Shown here: in pieces, positions 55,309 to 64,000 of the stretch
Position numbering within the stretch: position 1 is the first letter of the stretch
Layout: the number at the start of each line of letters is the position of its first letter
NCBI GenBank assembly: GCA_964573255.1
Contig: CAZNJB010000003.1
Coordinates: 1-64,000, forward strand
Direction: 5' to 3'
DNA: 64,000 nucleotides
Origin: CAYNUJ01 sp964573255
GTDB taxonomy: Bacteria > Bacteroidota > Ignavibacteria > Ignavibacteriales > Melioribacteraceae
Made by a program: the position numbers and the translations under genes
The notes under the pieces: generated by a model
Databases searched by the model: none
The model's input: the letters and a program-made list of their open reading frames with translations, nothing else
What the model was told of the DNA's origin: nothing

Positions 55309-55650
55309 TTATACAAAACTCTTAATTGCATCTTGAAGATCAGTATAAGTTTCAAATATCCTAAATAACCTTGTCAATTCAAACATCGATTTAACAGCCG
55401 GACGGAATCCCACTATTTTCAGGTCCCCGCCTAATTTTGTGATTTTCTTTAAAGCACCAACTAATACACCTAAAAATGTGGAATCGACAAAATCGCAGGC
55501 AGATAAGTCAATAATAATTTTTCGATATCCTTCAGCCATTCTTTTTGATATATTATCTTTTAATTCCTCTGCTTCGTTTAATGTAGCACGATCCAAATTT
55601 ATTATTTCGACTAAAACATCACCGATTTTTTCTTCAACAATTCCACCCAT
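55309..55650 (-). CDS. STAS-domain anti-sigma factor antagonist (SpoIIAA/RsbV-like)
   Basis: A 113-residue single STAS domain. The phosphorylatable Ser lies in CDFVDSTFLGVLVGALKKI (about residues 50-68), the standard site in SpoIIAA-like antagonists. GGAG precedes the ATG. Its position between the sigma-54 regulator and the PP2C phosphatase (gaps 1 and 3 bp) points to the phosphatase as its partner. The kinase that would phosphorylate it (RsbW-like) is not encoded in the window. Confidence 0.9.
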   Translation of the reverse strand: MGGIVEEKIGDVLVEIINLDRATLNEAEELKDNISKRMAEGYRKIIIDLSACDFVDSTFLGVLVGALKKITKLGGDLKIVGFRPAVKSMFELTRLFRIFETYTDLQDAIKSFV

Positions 55651-55651
55651 T

Positions 55652-57052
55652 TTAATCTCCTTGATCTTTATTTATATTATACTTTTCCATCAATCTATAC
55701 AGCGTTGCTCTACCAATTTTCAGTTTTTTAGCTGCATCCACAATGTTATTATTTGTAACTTTAAGCGCATGCCGAATTGCTTCTTCTTTCAATTTTTCGA
55801 ACGGTATCACAGGAGAATCATCTTCAAACAGTTTTGTGGAATTCACTGTGTATTTCCCCCATTCGCCCGAAAGAATTTGAGGAGGCAAAACATCTATATC
55901 GATGGTATCACTTGCTGTTAAAATCATGCAGCGCTCTATTGTATTTTCCAACTCTCGTACATTGCCGGGCCACTCATAATCGTAAAAGAGTTTTAAAGCG
56001 CGTTTTGTAATTCTTTTAACATTCTTATTTAACTTCTCATTAAATTTATCTATAAAATGTTGTGCTAGAACCAAAATATCGCTTCGTCTTTCTCGAAGCG
56101 GAGGAAGATGAATCGGGAATGAACTTAGTCGGTAGAATAAATCCTCTCTGAATTCACCTTTCTGAACTTGAACTTGCAAATCTTTATTTGTAGCGGAAAT
56201 TATTCGAACATCAGTTTGAATTACCTCGTTTCCGCCGACACGTTCAAATTCACGTTCTTGAATTACTCTAAGAATTTTAGCTTGGAGCGACATTTCCATT
56301 TCCCCAATTTCATCGAGGAAGATTGTTCCGCCATCAGCCAATTCAAACTTGCCTATTTTCTTCTGATGAGCACCGGTAAAAGAACCTTTTTCATGCCCGA
56401 ACAACTCGCTTTCCAACAATTCACGGGGAATGGAGGCACAATTGACTACCACAAAAGGATTATTTTTTCTAATTCCGTTATAATGGATTGCCCGAGCAAT
56501 TAATTCTTTACCCGTACCGCTCTCGCCATAAATTAAAACGGTAATATTATTATCAAGAACCTTCGAGACGAGATTGAATACATCTTTCATTTTCTTATCG
56601 GTAGAAACGATATTGTCGAAACTATGTTTTTGCACAATATCGTCTTGGAGAAGTTTTAACTTTTTAACCAATTCATAATTTGTAATCGCATTTTTAACGG
56701 CGGGTTCCAAACGATTACTATCAATAGGTTTGGGGAAATAGTCGAAAGCTCCCAGTCGAATTGATTCTAATGCCACTTCAACACTGCCTTGTGCCGAAAG
56801 CATAATTACCGGGATATCTTTATTCTTCTCCTTAATCTTCCTTAGAATTTGAACTCCGTCCATATCCGGCAGCATAATGTCGAGCAATACTAATTCGGGT
56901 TGCTTTTCGTTGAATCGTTGAAGAAAAGATTTACCGTTCGGAAACATTTCCGTTGAATACCCCCATTGCCCTTTTAACCAATGAGTCAATAGTCTTTGAA
57001 TAGATGTTTCATCATCTACTATGTAAACTAATTTGTCTCTGTTTTCTTTCAT
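55652..57052 (-). CDS. Sigma-54-dependent response regulator (NtrC family)
   Basis: A 466-residue regulator: REC (about 8-125, LVLLDIMLPDMDGVQIL with the phospho-Asp), AAA+ (about 145-385, Walker A YGESGTGKELIARA; ESELFGHEKGSFTGAH with GSFTGA in place of GAFTGA; LDEIGEM) and a Fis-type HTH at the C-terminus (NNNIVDAAKKLKIGRATLYR). It activates sigma-54 promoters after phosphorylation by the upstream-encoded histidine kinase (1-bp gap). The Ser variant of the loop is tolerated in known members. Confidence 0.94.
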   Translation of the reverse strand: MKENRDKLVYIVDDETSIQRLLTHWLKGQWGYSTEMFPNGKSFLQRFNEKQPELVLLDIMLPDMDGVQILRKIKEKNKDIPVIMLSAQGSVEVALESIRLGAFDYFPKPIDSNRLEPAVKNAITNYELVKKLKLLQDDIVQKHSFDNIVSTDKKMKDVFNLVSKVLDNNITVLIYGESGTGKELIARAIHYNGIRKNNPFVVVNCASIPRELLESELFGHEKGSFTGAHQKKIGKFELADGGTIFLDEIGEMEMSLQAKILRVIQEREFERVGGNEVIQTDVRIISATNKDLQVQVQKGEFREDLFYRLSSFPIHLPPLRERRSDILVLAQHFIDKFNEKLNKNVKRITKRALKLFYDYEWPGNVRELENTIERCMILTASDTIDIDVLPPQILSGEWGKYTVNSTKLFEDDSPVIPFEKLKEEAIRHALKVTNNNIVDAAKKLKIGRATLYRLMEKYNINKDQGD

Positions 57053-57053
57053 T

Positions 57054-58910
57054 TTATACCTTTTTGGGTAATCTTACAATAAATGTAGTACCTTTATTCA
57101 CTTCACTTTTAACCCGAATTAATCCGTTATGCAAATCTATAATTTTTTTTGCCGCAGCCAAACCTAACCCAGCACCAGGTACTTGGGCGCCTGGGCGGTC
57201 GACTTTAGTGAATTTTTCAAATAGCTTCGGCATAGCTTCTTTGGGGATTCCAATACCCGTATCGGAAATTATAATTTCAACATCTTTTAGGAAGTCGTTA
57301 ATTATTATTGTAACTCTTCCTCCTTTATCAGTAAATTTAATTGCATTTGTTATAATATTTCCTATCGCGTTTGCAATTCTTTCTTTATCTGCAAAAACAG
57401 GAATTAACGCCTCGGGAATTTCCGCCGTAAAAGTAATCCCCTTATCTTCGGCTGCTTTCAAATGGTTCTTTATTAAATCCCTTACAAGATCGAGTAAATT
57501 AAATTCCGATTTTTCAAGCGGCTCGCCTTCCACATCCAATTTCGAAAAATCGAGGATATCATTAATTAATTTGGCTAACCGTTTTCCTTCGGTATAAATA
57601 ATTTCGTTGAACTCATTTATCATTTCGCGAGGCATTTCGGAATCGGAACTTATCGCTTCGGCAAAACCGACAATAGAGGCTAAAGGCGTGCGTAATTCGT
57701 GACTTACATTGGAAATAAAATCATTTTTCAGTTTATTCAGTTCCTCAAGAACAGTTATTTGTTCCTTAGCCCTGTCTCTTTCAATAGAAATAATCCTGTT
57801 TGCTTCAATCAGTTTGTTATTCAGCTCTTTTAATTTCAGTTCATCCTTTCGGCGCTTAGTTACATCCCGACCGATAGCAAGCATTCCTTCCAAACTCTCT
57901 TCTCCAACAGAGCGGGCAAGAATCTCAAAAATCATTTCTTTACCGAAGTTATCGATTAAATGAGCTTCGAAGGCAACAGGCTCCGATGATGAAAGAATTT
58001 TTTGGAAAGCAACTGCGACTTCCGATTTGGATTCTTCGGAAACGAATTCCAGGAAATGCTTTCCGATCATCTCGTTTAATCCATATCCTAAAGCCAAAGC
58101 GCCATTTTTGTTCACCATTAAAAAATTTCCGAGTTTATCGAGCGTAAAAATTAAATCGTTTGCCGTTTCAATCAACAATCGAAATTTCTCTTCGGAATTT
58201 TTTAATTCTTCTCTTAGTTTTGCTTCTCTCGTGATGTCAACAATAGTTCCCACCACTTTGATTACTTCATTTCCTTCTTTAATAGGAATACCACTATGAC
58301 GAACATGTTTTAACTGATTGTTGTTGTCATGAATTTTATATTCTATAGTACAGTTCTCGCCTCTACTGATAGCACGAATGAATTTTCTCAATTTAGGAAA
58401 ATCTTCTCTCTGAATTCTCTTAATCAAAGTAAATTTCTTCTGATTCAACTCTTCCGGATCATACCCGAATAATTCTTTCACCGTACCGCTAAGTACATTC
58501 AATTCAAATCTATCCGGTCTAGTCGCGTAAATAACTACATCTAAATGCTGAATAGTTCTATTTAAATCCCATTCAAATGAAGGAGGTAAGTTTTTAACAA
58601 TTGTAAATACGAGGCTTTTTAATTCATCAGGAATGGGCTTATCGGCATCGGGATTAATTAACACAAAAATTAATTTCCGTTCTTCGTCAACCTTAAATTC
58701 TTCAATCTTATCGTTTTGAAAACCTTCTTGAATATCGACATTACTGAGCTTTTGCTCTCTTAACAACTCTTTTATTTTTTTTACTGCTCCGCTTTTTTCT
58801 TCTGAGGAGAATACCAGTGGTTCATTCCCACGTGAATCAACAAATAATACCTCATTCGCGTTTGTGTTTTGTTTAAGAAAGCTCAATATGTCGTCAATAA
58901 CTCTCAACAT
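57054..58910 (-). CDS. PAS-domain sensor histidine kinase
   Basis: A 618-residue soluble kinase without membrane segments. Two PAS domains are recognisable (about 130-235 with HVRHSGIPIKEGNEVIKVVG; about 245-360 with LIFTLDKLGNFLMVNKNG), preceded by an uncharacterised N-terminal region (1-125). The HisKA domain has FISNVSHELRTPLASIVGF with the phospho-His, then HATPase_c with NIITNAIKFTD, ISDTGIGIP and GAGLGLAAAKKI. First gene of a four-gene signalling operon; the likely target is the sigma-54 regulator next to it. The ligand is unknown. Confidence 0.94.
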   Translation of the reverse strand: MLRVIDDILSFLKQNTNANEVLFVDSRGNEPLVFSSEEKSGAVKKIKELLREQKLSNVDIQEGFQNDKIEEFKVDEERKLIFVLINPDADKPIPDELKSLVFTIVKNLPPSFEWDLNRTIQHLDVVIYATRPDRFELNVLSGTVKELFGYDPEELNQKKFTLIKRIQREDFPKLRKFIRAISRGENCTIEYKIHDNNNQLKHVRHSGIPIKEGNEVIKVVGTIVDITREAKLREELKNSEEKFRLLIETANDLIFTLDKLGNFLMVNKNGALALGYGLNEMIGKHFLEFVSEESKSEVAVAFQKILSSSEPVAFEAHLIDNFGKEMIFEILARSVGEESLEGMLAIGRDVTKRRKDELKLKELNNKLIEANRIISIERDRAKEQITVLEELNKLKNDFISNVSHELRTPLASIVGFAEAISSDSEMPREMINEFNEIIYTEGKRLAKLINDILDFSKLDVEGEPLEKSEFNLLDLVRDLIKNHLKAAEDKGITFTAEIPEALIPVFADKERIANAIGNIITNAIKFTDKGGRVTIIINDFLKDVEIIISDTGIGIPKEAMPKLFEKFTKVDRPGAQVPGAGLGLAAAKKIIDLHNGLIRVKSEVNKGTTFIVRLPKKV

Positions 58911-59177
58911 GCGGAGTAAATAATAATTCGTTCTATAATTTAAACTATAATTGAAATAATATAAATAACAATCATTTTAAAATACAATAAAGTCACTTAA
59001 TAAGACAGAATATGTAAGTAAATATTGAATATACTACATTTAATTAAAAATCTAAAGTAAACAAAACATATAGTATATCTGAGGATACAAAGATTGAGAG
59101 CCTAACTGTCCACCCATTTCATCCGGCTATTATTAAGGGCAACCGAAAGATCTAATTTAAAAGGAATAATAATTTTG
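58911..59177. other. Gene-free stretch upstream of the signalling operon
   Basis: AT-rich sequence holding the promoter of the histidine-kinase operon and the 3' flank of tRNA-Arg. No gene recognised. Confidence 0.5.
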
Positions 59178-59251
<74 letters not shown>

Positions 59252-59482
59252 AAAATTTAAGGGTACAAAAATAATAAATATTTTAATACTACTCAGATTA
59301 AATTTTACTTTCCTTATACAAATTGAAATAGATTCAGAAAAGCGTTTATATAATTAGAAAATATTATTAATTATTCGCTGTGCGCTTTCATTGTTAGACA
59401 ATTAAATTGAATTTGCTAGTCCGATTATTTAATTTAACATTTTATAATTATGAAAATAATTCAATAAAAAGGGAGATAGAAG
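59252..59482. other. Gene-free stretch upstream of enolase
   Basis: AT-rich region between tRNA-Arg and eno, presumably with both promoters. No feature beyond the eno ribosome binding site (GGGAGAT near 59471) is recognised. Confidence 0.5.
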
Positions 59483-60775
59483 ATGACCAATATAGTTGAT
59501 ATTTGGGGACGTGAAATACTCGATTCCAGAGGTAATCCCACAGTAGAAGTTGAAGTTTTACTAGGTTCAGGTTTCAGAGGAAGAGCCGCAGTACCGAGTG
59601 GTGCCTCAACCGGAGAAAGAGAAGCAGTAGAATTACGCGATGGCGACAAAGAAAGATATCTCGGAAAAGGAGTTCAGAAAGCTGTAGAATTTATCAATCA
59701 TGAAATTGCCGAAGAGTTAATAGATTTTGACGCTACCGACCAAGTTGCAATAGATAACTTTCTAATTGATCTTGATGGCACACCGAATAAATCAAAATTC
59801 GGTGCAAATGCTATTTTGGGTGTTTCCCTCGCTTGTGCAAAAGCAGCCGCTAATGCTCTCGGTTTACCGCTTTATAAATATATAGGCGGAACGAACGCAA
59901 AAACACTTCCGGTACCAATGATGAATATCCTTAACGGCGGCAAGCACGCAGATAACACTGTAGATATTCAGGAATTCATGATTATGCCGCACGGAGCTGC
60001 TACTTTTGCCGATGCGCTTAGAATGGGCGCCGAAACTTTTCACGCATTGAAAAAAGTTCTCAAAGATAAGGGGTTAAATACTTCTGTTGGTGATGAAGGT
60101 GGATTTGCTCCTAACTTGAGTTCTAATGAAGAAACATTCGACGTAATTATGCAAGCTATTGAAGCAGCCGGATACAAACCTGGCGAAGAAATAAGCCTGG
60201 CAATTGATGCCGCTGCCAGCGAAATGTGGCTTAGCGATAAAGGTTTATATCAGTTCTTCAAATCTGATAAATCTGAGCATTCCTCTGACGATATGATCAA
60301 AATGTACGAGGACTTGGTTTCCAAATACCCCATCATCTCTATCGAAGACGGACTGGGTGAAAATGACTGGGAAGGCTGGAAAAACTTAACTGCCGCTCTC
60401 GGCAATAAAGTTCAATTAGTTGGCGATGATATTTTTGTTACGAATACAGAAATTCTTTCCAAAGGAATTGAAGAAGGTATCGCAAATTCAATTCTCATTA
60501 AAGTTAACCAAATAGGTACTTTAACAGAAACTCTCGATGCAATTGAAATGGCTAAAAGAGCCGGATTCACAAATGTAATCAGTCACCGTTCCGGTGAAAC
60601 AGAAGATACTACTATTGCTGATATCGCAGTTGCAACTAATGCCGGACAAATAAAAACCGGTTCTGCAAGCCGTACAGACAGAATTGCAAAATATAATCAA
60701 TTACTCAGAATTGAAGAGGAATTGGATACAACAGCAATTTTCCCAGGACTTGCAACAATTAACTATAACGGATAA
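59483..60775 (+). CDS. eno: Enolase
   Basis: A 430-residue phosphopyruvate hydratase of glycolysis (2-phosphoglycerate to phosphoenolpyruvate). Shows ILDSRGNPTVEVEV, VPSGASTGEREAVELRDGD, VGDEGGFAPNLSSNEE, the metal site DDIF, and VSHRSGETEDTTIADIAV, with SHRSGETED as the late loop. Full length. GGGAGAT precedes the ATG; a strong terminator follows. Confidence 0.98.
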   Translation: MTNIVDIWGREILDSRGNPTVEVEVLLGSGFRGRAAVPSGASTGEREAVELRDGDKERYLGKGVQKAVEFINHEIAEELIDFDATDQVAIDNFLIDLDGTPNKSKFGANAILGVSLACAKAAANALGLPLYKYIGGTNAKTLPVPMMNILNGGKHADNTVDIQEFMIMPHGAATFADALRMGAETFHALKKVLKDKGLNTSVGDEGGFAPNLSSNEETFDVIMQAIEAAGYKPGEEISLAIDAAASEMWLSDKGLYQFFKSDKSEHSSDDMIKMYEDLVSKYPIISIEDGLGENDWEGWKNLTAALGNKVQLVGDDIFVTNTEILSKGIEEGIANSILIKVNQIGTLTETLDAIEMAKRAGFTNVISHRSGETEDTTIADIAVATNAGQIKTGSASRTDRIAKYNQLLRIEEELDTTAIFPGLATINYNG

Positions 60776-60801
60776 AATAACTTCAAATAGTATAAATCCA
60801 C

Positions 60802-60827
60802 AAAGCGCCCGTTAGGGCGCTTTTTTT
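60802..60827 (+). terminator. Rho-independent terminator of eno
   Basis: Stem AAAGCGCCC/GGGCGCTTT (60802-60810 with 60815-60823), loop GTTA, then a T run to 60827. Confidence 0.94.
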
Positions 60828-61097
60828 ATCTCTTTATTCAAAAGAAAATTGACTAAAACAGGATGAACCCTTAGAGATTAGTCATAAATACTAATTGAAT
60901 CTTAAAATTATCGGAAGTTTAAATTGATTAGATAAATCGACATAAGAAATCGATCTCTTATTTAAATTACTCTTCCAAAATCTTTCCTTTTGAATTTCAG
61001 GCCTGATTACAGTCATAGAGATTACAAAGTTTTACATTTTTCAGGTTATTACGTTGTAATTCACTAATTTTGTATTTTATTATTAACAAATTAATAT
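60828..61097. other. Gene-free stretch downstream of eno
   Basis: AT-rich; must contain the promoter of the CPBP-DUF2007-cdsA unit. Nothing else recognised. Confidence 0.5.
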
Positions 61098-62051
61098 ATG
61101 TTTAAATCCGAATTTAATTCAGAAAAGGTTAAACCGTTAAGCTCACTCGACCCGGTAGTTTCTCCGGGAGTCGCCGCCTTCATCGCTTTAGTAGGAGTTT
61201 TCATACTATACCAGATTGGCGGCAGCATTATAACTCTAATTATATTCGGTTTTGATTTAGAAAGCGCTAACATTCAAGCACTGCGATTAATGACTATTGC
61301 TGGACAAGTGCTTTTTATGTTGCTGCCGGCGTTAATGCTCGCAAAATATACTTACGAAGATGTGACAACAGCCATTAGATTCCACTTCCCAAAATTGAAG
61401 GATATACTTATTTTCGGCGCGGGGCTAATAATTTTAATTCCTCTATTCCAGAGCTATTTATATTTACAGAATTACGCTATTGAACAATTGGCAGCAAATT
61501 CAGAAACAGTTTATCAAATCAAATTGCTGTTGGATGAATTGGATAAATTAGTAGAAAGTGCTTACGGCGATTTACTAACCGCAAGTAATATATTTGAAGG
61601 AATACTGGTTATTTTAGTAATTGCAGTTACTCCGGCTATTTGTGAAGAAGTTCTTTTCCGCGGAATGATTCAAACAAGTTTTGAATTATCTACAAAACCT
61701 TATACTGCTGCCTTCTTAACTGCGCTATTTTTCGGTCTCTATCACTTTAATCCTTATGGCTTAATACCGCTGATAATTTTGGGTTTTTACTTAAGTTATT
61801 CGGTAATTATTACCGAATCGATATTTGTAAGTATGATTTTACACTTTATCAACAACTTCATTTCGGTAATACTCTTTTTTATTTTCGGAAGTGAAGAAGT
61901 CCTGCAAACTAATATCACAGATAACGAAAATATCGGTACTCACTTCACAGAATTCATTCTGTTAGCGACTTTATTCATGATTTTCATTACATTTATTCAC
62001 CGATATTACAAAAAAAACAAGGAGGCAGAAAATGATTTGCCCCAAGTGTGA
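61098..62051 (+). CDS. CPBP family intramembrane metalloprotease
   Basis: A 317-residue protein with about eight membrane helices. It has the three conserved blocks of the CAAX/CPBP (ABI) proteases: EEVLFRGMIQ (EExxxR), FFGLYHFNP (FxxxH) and HFINNF (HxxxN), which supply the catalytic Glu and metal-binding His residues. In bacteria such enzymes process membrane proteins or peptides, though targets are mostly unknown. It overlaps the DUF2007 gene by 20 bp. Confidence 0.9.
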   Translation: MFKSEFNSEKVKPLSSLDPVVSPGVAAFIALVGVFILYQIGGSIITLIIFGFDLESANIQALRLMTIAGQVLFMLLPALMLAKYTYEDVTTAIRFHFPKLKDILIFGAGLIILIPLFQSYLYLQNYAIEQLAANSETVYQIKLLLDELDKLVESAYGDLLTASNIFEGILVILVIAVTPAICEEVLFRGMIQTSFELSTKPYTAAFLTALFFGLYHFNPYGLIPLIILGFYLSYSVIITESIFVSMILHFINNFISVILFFIFGSEEVLQTNITDNENIGTHFTEFILLATLFMIFITFIHRYYKKNKEAENDLPQV

Positions 62052-62385
62052 AAGTGAATATATTAAGGGAATAGAAGTTTGTGTGGACTGCAATATCGAA
62101 TTGATTCCAATAGAAGAATTTGAAGGACATCTTGTTCATCCTTCCGATTGGAAAATAGTTTACACTACAGATGCCGAATATGAATCGGAAATGCTTAAAA
62201 CAAACCTGGAAAGTGCCGGTATCGATGTAAAAATTCTCGGTCAGAAGGATAGAAATTACCCGGCAGTCGGAGATTTAGCGGTAATAAAAATTTTGGTGAA
62301 AAAAAATAATATCGACGATGCTCTTTCAATAATAAACGACATAAATTCCAGAACAACCGACGAGGAAGATGAAGAAGACGAATAA
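62032..62385 (+). CDS. Zinc-ribbon DUF2007 domain protein
   Basis: A 117-residue protein: a zinc ribbon (CPKC at residues 3-6, CVDC about 17-20) followed by a DUF2007-type alpha/beta domain (WKIVYTTDAEYESEMLKTNL, AVGDLAVIKILVKK) and a run of acidic residues at the end. The family is proposed to be signal-transducing, with no clear biochemical role. AAGGAGG precedes the ATG. It overlaps the genes on both sides (20 bp and 17 bp), so translation is tightly coupled. Confidence 0.85.
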   Translation: MICPKCESEYIKGIEVCVDCNIELIPIEEFEGHLVHPSDWKIVYTTDAEYESEMLKTNLESAGIDVKILGQKDRNYPAVGDLAVIKILVKKNNIDDALSIINDINSRTTDEEDEEDE

Positions 62386-63193
62386 TACTACCGTAAGAAT
62401 AATAGTTGCTATTATAGGAATTCCTGTAATTCTTGGATTTTGTTTATGGGGCGGTTGGCCCTTCGTTCTCTTTACCGGTGTAATAGCTTTAGCTTCGTTG
62501 TATGAGTTTAATCTTCTTTTAAGCGCTAAAGGAATCAAATTCAATTTAATATTGGGATTTCCATTTACTGTCATTCTATTATTGAACGCATATTTGGGAT
62601 TTGCACCCGTTTCGAATTTATTCGTCGGTTTTATTTTAATTCTTTTGTTTTACGAATTATTCCGGAAAAACGGTTCGGAGATAATGAATTTGGGAGGAAC
62701 TCTTCTCGGAGTATTTTATATAGGATTTTTCACTGCACATTTAATTTATTTGCGCGAATTCTACACCGAACTTCCGATGTTCTATGAGAGAGGCGGATAT
62801 TTGATAATTACTGTTATGGCAACAATATGGATTTGCGATTCGGCTGCATATTTCCTTGGTTTGGCTTTCGGTAAACATAGATTGTTCCCGAGAGTGAGTC
62901 CCAAGAAAAGTTGGGAAGGAGCAATTGCCGGATTTGTTTTTTCCATTTTGTCAGTTATAGCTGCAAAATATATTGTACTCGATTTCATTGAGTGGAATCA
63001 AATTATCGGAATTGGTTTAATTGTGGGTGTTTTCGGTCAAATTGGAGATTTGATTGAGAGTTTATTAAAACGGGATGCCGATGTTAAAGATTCATCTTCT
63101 ATACTCCCGGGTCACGGTGGATTTTTCGATCGTTTCGATTCTCTCATATTTTCCGCTCCAATAATTTATTTATTCCTTTATTACACTACTTGA
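62369..63193 (+). CDS. cdsA: Phosphatidate cytidylyltransferase
   Basis: A 274-residue integral membrane enzyme making CDP-diacylglycerol from CTP and phosphatidate, the entry point to phosphatidylglycerol and phosphatidylethanolamine. It shows the signature VSPKKSWEGAIAG, then GQIGDLIESLLKRDADVKDS and LPGHGGFFDRFDS. About eight membrane helices. Its start lies inside the DUF2007 gene end. Confidence 0.94.
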   Translation: MKKTNNTTVRIIVAIIGIPVILGFCLWGGWPFVLFTGVIALASLYEFNLLLSAKGIKFNLILGFPFTVILLLNAYLGFAPVSNLFVGFILILLFYELFRKNGSEIMNLGGTLLGVFYIGFFTAHLIYLREFYTELPMFYERGGYLIITVMATIWICDSAAYFLGLAFGKHRLFPRVSPKKSWEGAIAGFVFSILSVIAAKYIVLDFIEWNQIIGIGLIVGVFGQIGDLIESLLKRDADVKDSSSILPGHGGFFDRFDSLIFSAPIIYLFLYYTT

Positions 63194-63239
63194 TTTTTCT
63201 CACCGATATTATATATTAAATTAAAAAGAAATTGTTACT

Positions 63240-64000
63240 ATGAAAGATAAAATAGAAATTATTACACTCGGTTGTTCAAAGAACACAGTAGATTCCGAAA
63301 AGTTGATGCGGCAGTTCAATGCAAATGATTTTGAATTGGTTAATACCTCAGATGAAGCCGATTCGATAATCATAAATACTTGTGGATTTATTGATGCTGC
63401 TAAAGAAGAATCCATAAATACGATACTCGAAGCAATTGAACTTAAAAAGCAAGGTAAGGTAAAAAAGGTTGTAGTTACAGGCTGCCTTTCGGAAAGATAT
63501 GTTGATGAACTGAGGAAAGAGATTCCCGAAGTGGATGCTTACTTTGGTACAGAAGCCTACAAAGAAGTTGTTGAAGAATTCGGAGGACATTTAAAACGTG
63601 AGTTATTAGGCGAAAGAATGTTATCGACTCCGAAACATTTTGCTTATCTTAAAATTTCCGAAGGCTGCGATAATCCTTGTTCGTTTTGCGCAATTCCCTT
63701 GATGCGAGGGACTCATTCCTCCAAACCGATGGAAGATTTGATTAAAGAAACGGAAAACCTTGCAAGCAAAGGCGTAAAGGAATTGATAATTATCGGTCAG
63801 GATACAACAGACTACGGCAAGGATATTTATGGAAAAAGAAATGCCGGCGAACTGTTGAATAAATTGAGTGAAATTGAAGGGATTGAATGGATAAGACTCC
63901 TCTATGCTTACCCTTCACACTTTCCGGAAGATCTAATGGACGCAATTGCAAGTAACCCGAAAGTTTTAAACTACATCGATATTCCTTTACAGCATATTTC
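63240..64000 (+). CDS. rimO: Ribosomal protein S12 methylthiotransferase RimO (partial, runs off right edge)
   Basis: I translated from the ATG at 63240; the frame is open for 253 codons to the window end. The product starts MKDKIEIITLGCSKNTVDSE, has INTCGFIDAAKEESINTI and VVTGCLSERY (the second cluster cysteines of the N-terminal MTTase domain), and the radical SAM motif CDNPCSFCAIPLMRG. This identifies RimO, which methylthiolates Asp88 of ribosomal protein S12, rather than MiaB. The C-terminal TRAM domain is outside the window. No Shine-Dalgarno is evident. Confidence 0.93.
   Translation, partial: MKDKIEIITLGCSKNTVDSEKLMRQFNANDFELVNTSDEADSIIINTCGFIDAAKEESINTILEAIELKKQGKVKKVVVTGCLSERYVDELRKEIPEVDAYFGTEAYKEVVEEFGGHLKRELLGERMLSTPKHFAYLKISEGCDNPCSFCAIPLMRGTHSSKPMEDLIKETENLASKGVKELIIIGQDTTDYGKDIYGKRNAGELLNKLSEIEGIEWIRLLYAYPSHFPEDLMDAIASNPKVLNYIDIPLQHI

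Noticed and set aside
55439..55921. 160-codon plus-strand frame antisense to the STAS and NtrC genes
   Set aside because: Both opposite genes have complete catalytic motifs; this frame lacks a ribosome binding site and known domains.
57004..57597. 197-codon plus-strand frame across the sensor kinase
   Set aside because: It is antisense to strongly conserved HATPase motifs and has no family-like features; it is a coding shadow.

Overview
The window is AT-rich bacterial chromosome. Three signs suggest a member of the Bacteroidota/Chlorobi side of the FCB group, most likely Ignavibacteria (order Ignavibacteriales): a C-terminal type IX sorting domain with the motif YPNPFNPSTK, a TonB-dependent receptor with SusC-like layout, and promoter boxes of the TTTG / TAnnTTTG type. 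This placement is inference from gene content and was not tested by phylogeny. Many genes overlap by 4 bp or abut, and several appear to use TTG or GTG starts.

Layout. 1-829: a toxin-antitoxin pair with a Panacea-type antitoxin, cut by the left edge. 1178-3776: DUF819 membrane protein, secreted esterase, cold-shock protein. 4063-7413: a GH113-like glycosidase carrying a degenerate peptidase-like region, followed by ribD. 7428-13869: hypABFCDE [NiFe]-hydrogenase maturation operon plus a small haem-type membrane protein, with no hydrogenase structural gene in view. 14165-17383: a very large T9SS cargo protein. 17594-17948: two overlapping tiny zinc-ribbon genes. 18006-21977: beta-lactamase-fold/TPR protein and a NatAB-like ABC exporter. 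22146-24488: ribE-ribBA-ribH, which with ribD completes the core riboflavin pathway. 24544-29053 (minus strand): gatB, a radical SAM/SPASM protein, a Nudix hydrolase and hldD, with a 97-bp inverted-repeat element between the last two. 29146-37965: metH, an asparagine-synthase-like protein without the glutaminase cysteine, ppk2, a GNAT acetyltransferase, an MscS channel and a cupin. 38293-43281: envelope glycan genes (GT9, DUF2723 glycosyltransferase with a small partner, GT2). 43297-49622: a TetR-controlled envelope operon of a LolA-like protein, two paralogous FtsX-type permeases, an ATPase and an outer-membrane barrel. 49737-54175: TonB receptor, tandem glycosyltransferase and DUF4922 phosphorylase-like protein. 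54172-58910: a four-gene signalling operon (PAS histidine kinase, sigma-54 regulator, STAS protein, REC-PP2C phosphatase). 59178-64000: tRNA-Arg(CCT), eno, CPBP protease, DUF2007 protein, cdsA and the start of rimO.

The strongest new signal is regulatory. The two divergent promoters of the TetR region each carry an 18-bp site, ATTGACYATTYGTTYAAT. The two copies match at 15 of 18 positions, lie in the same orientation relative to the gene they precede, and begin 0-2 nt after a Bacteroidota-type -7 box. This points to autoregulated control of a five-gene periplasm-spanning transport system of unknown cargo. Other accessory units worth attention are the Panacea toxin-antitoxin pair with a palindromic operator at its promoter, the TonB receptor/tandem GT/DUF4922 unit, and the signalling operon, which has no recognisable anti-sigma kinase.
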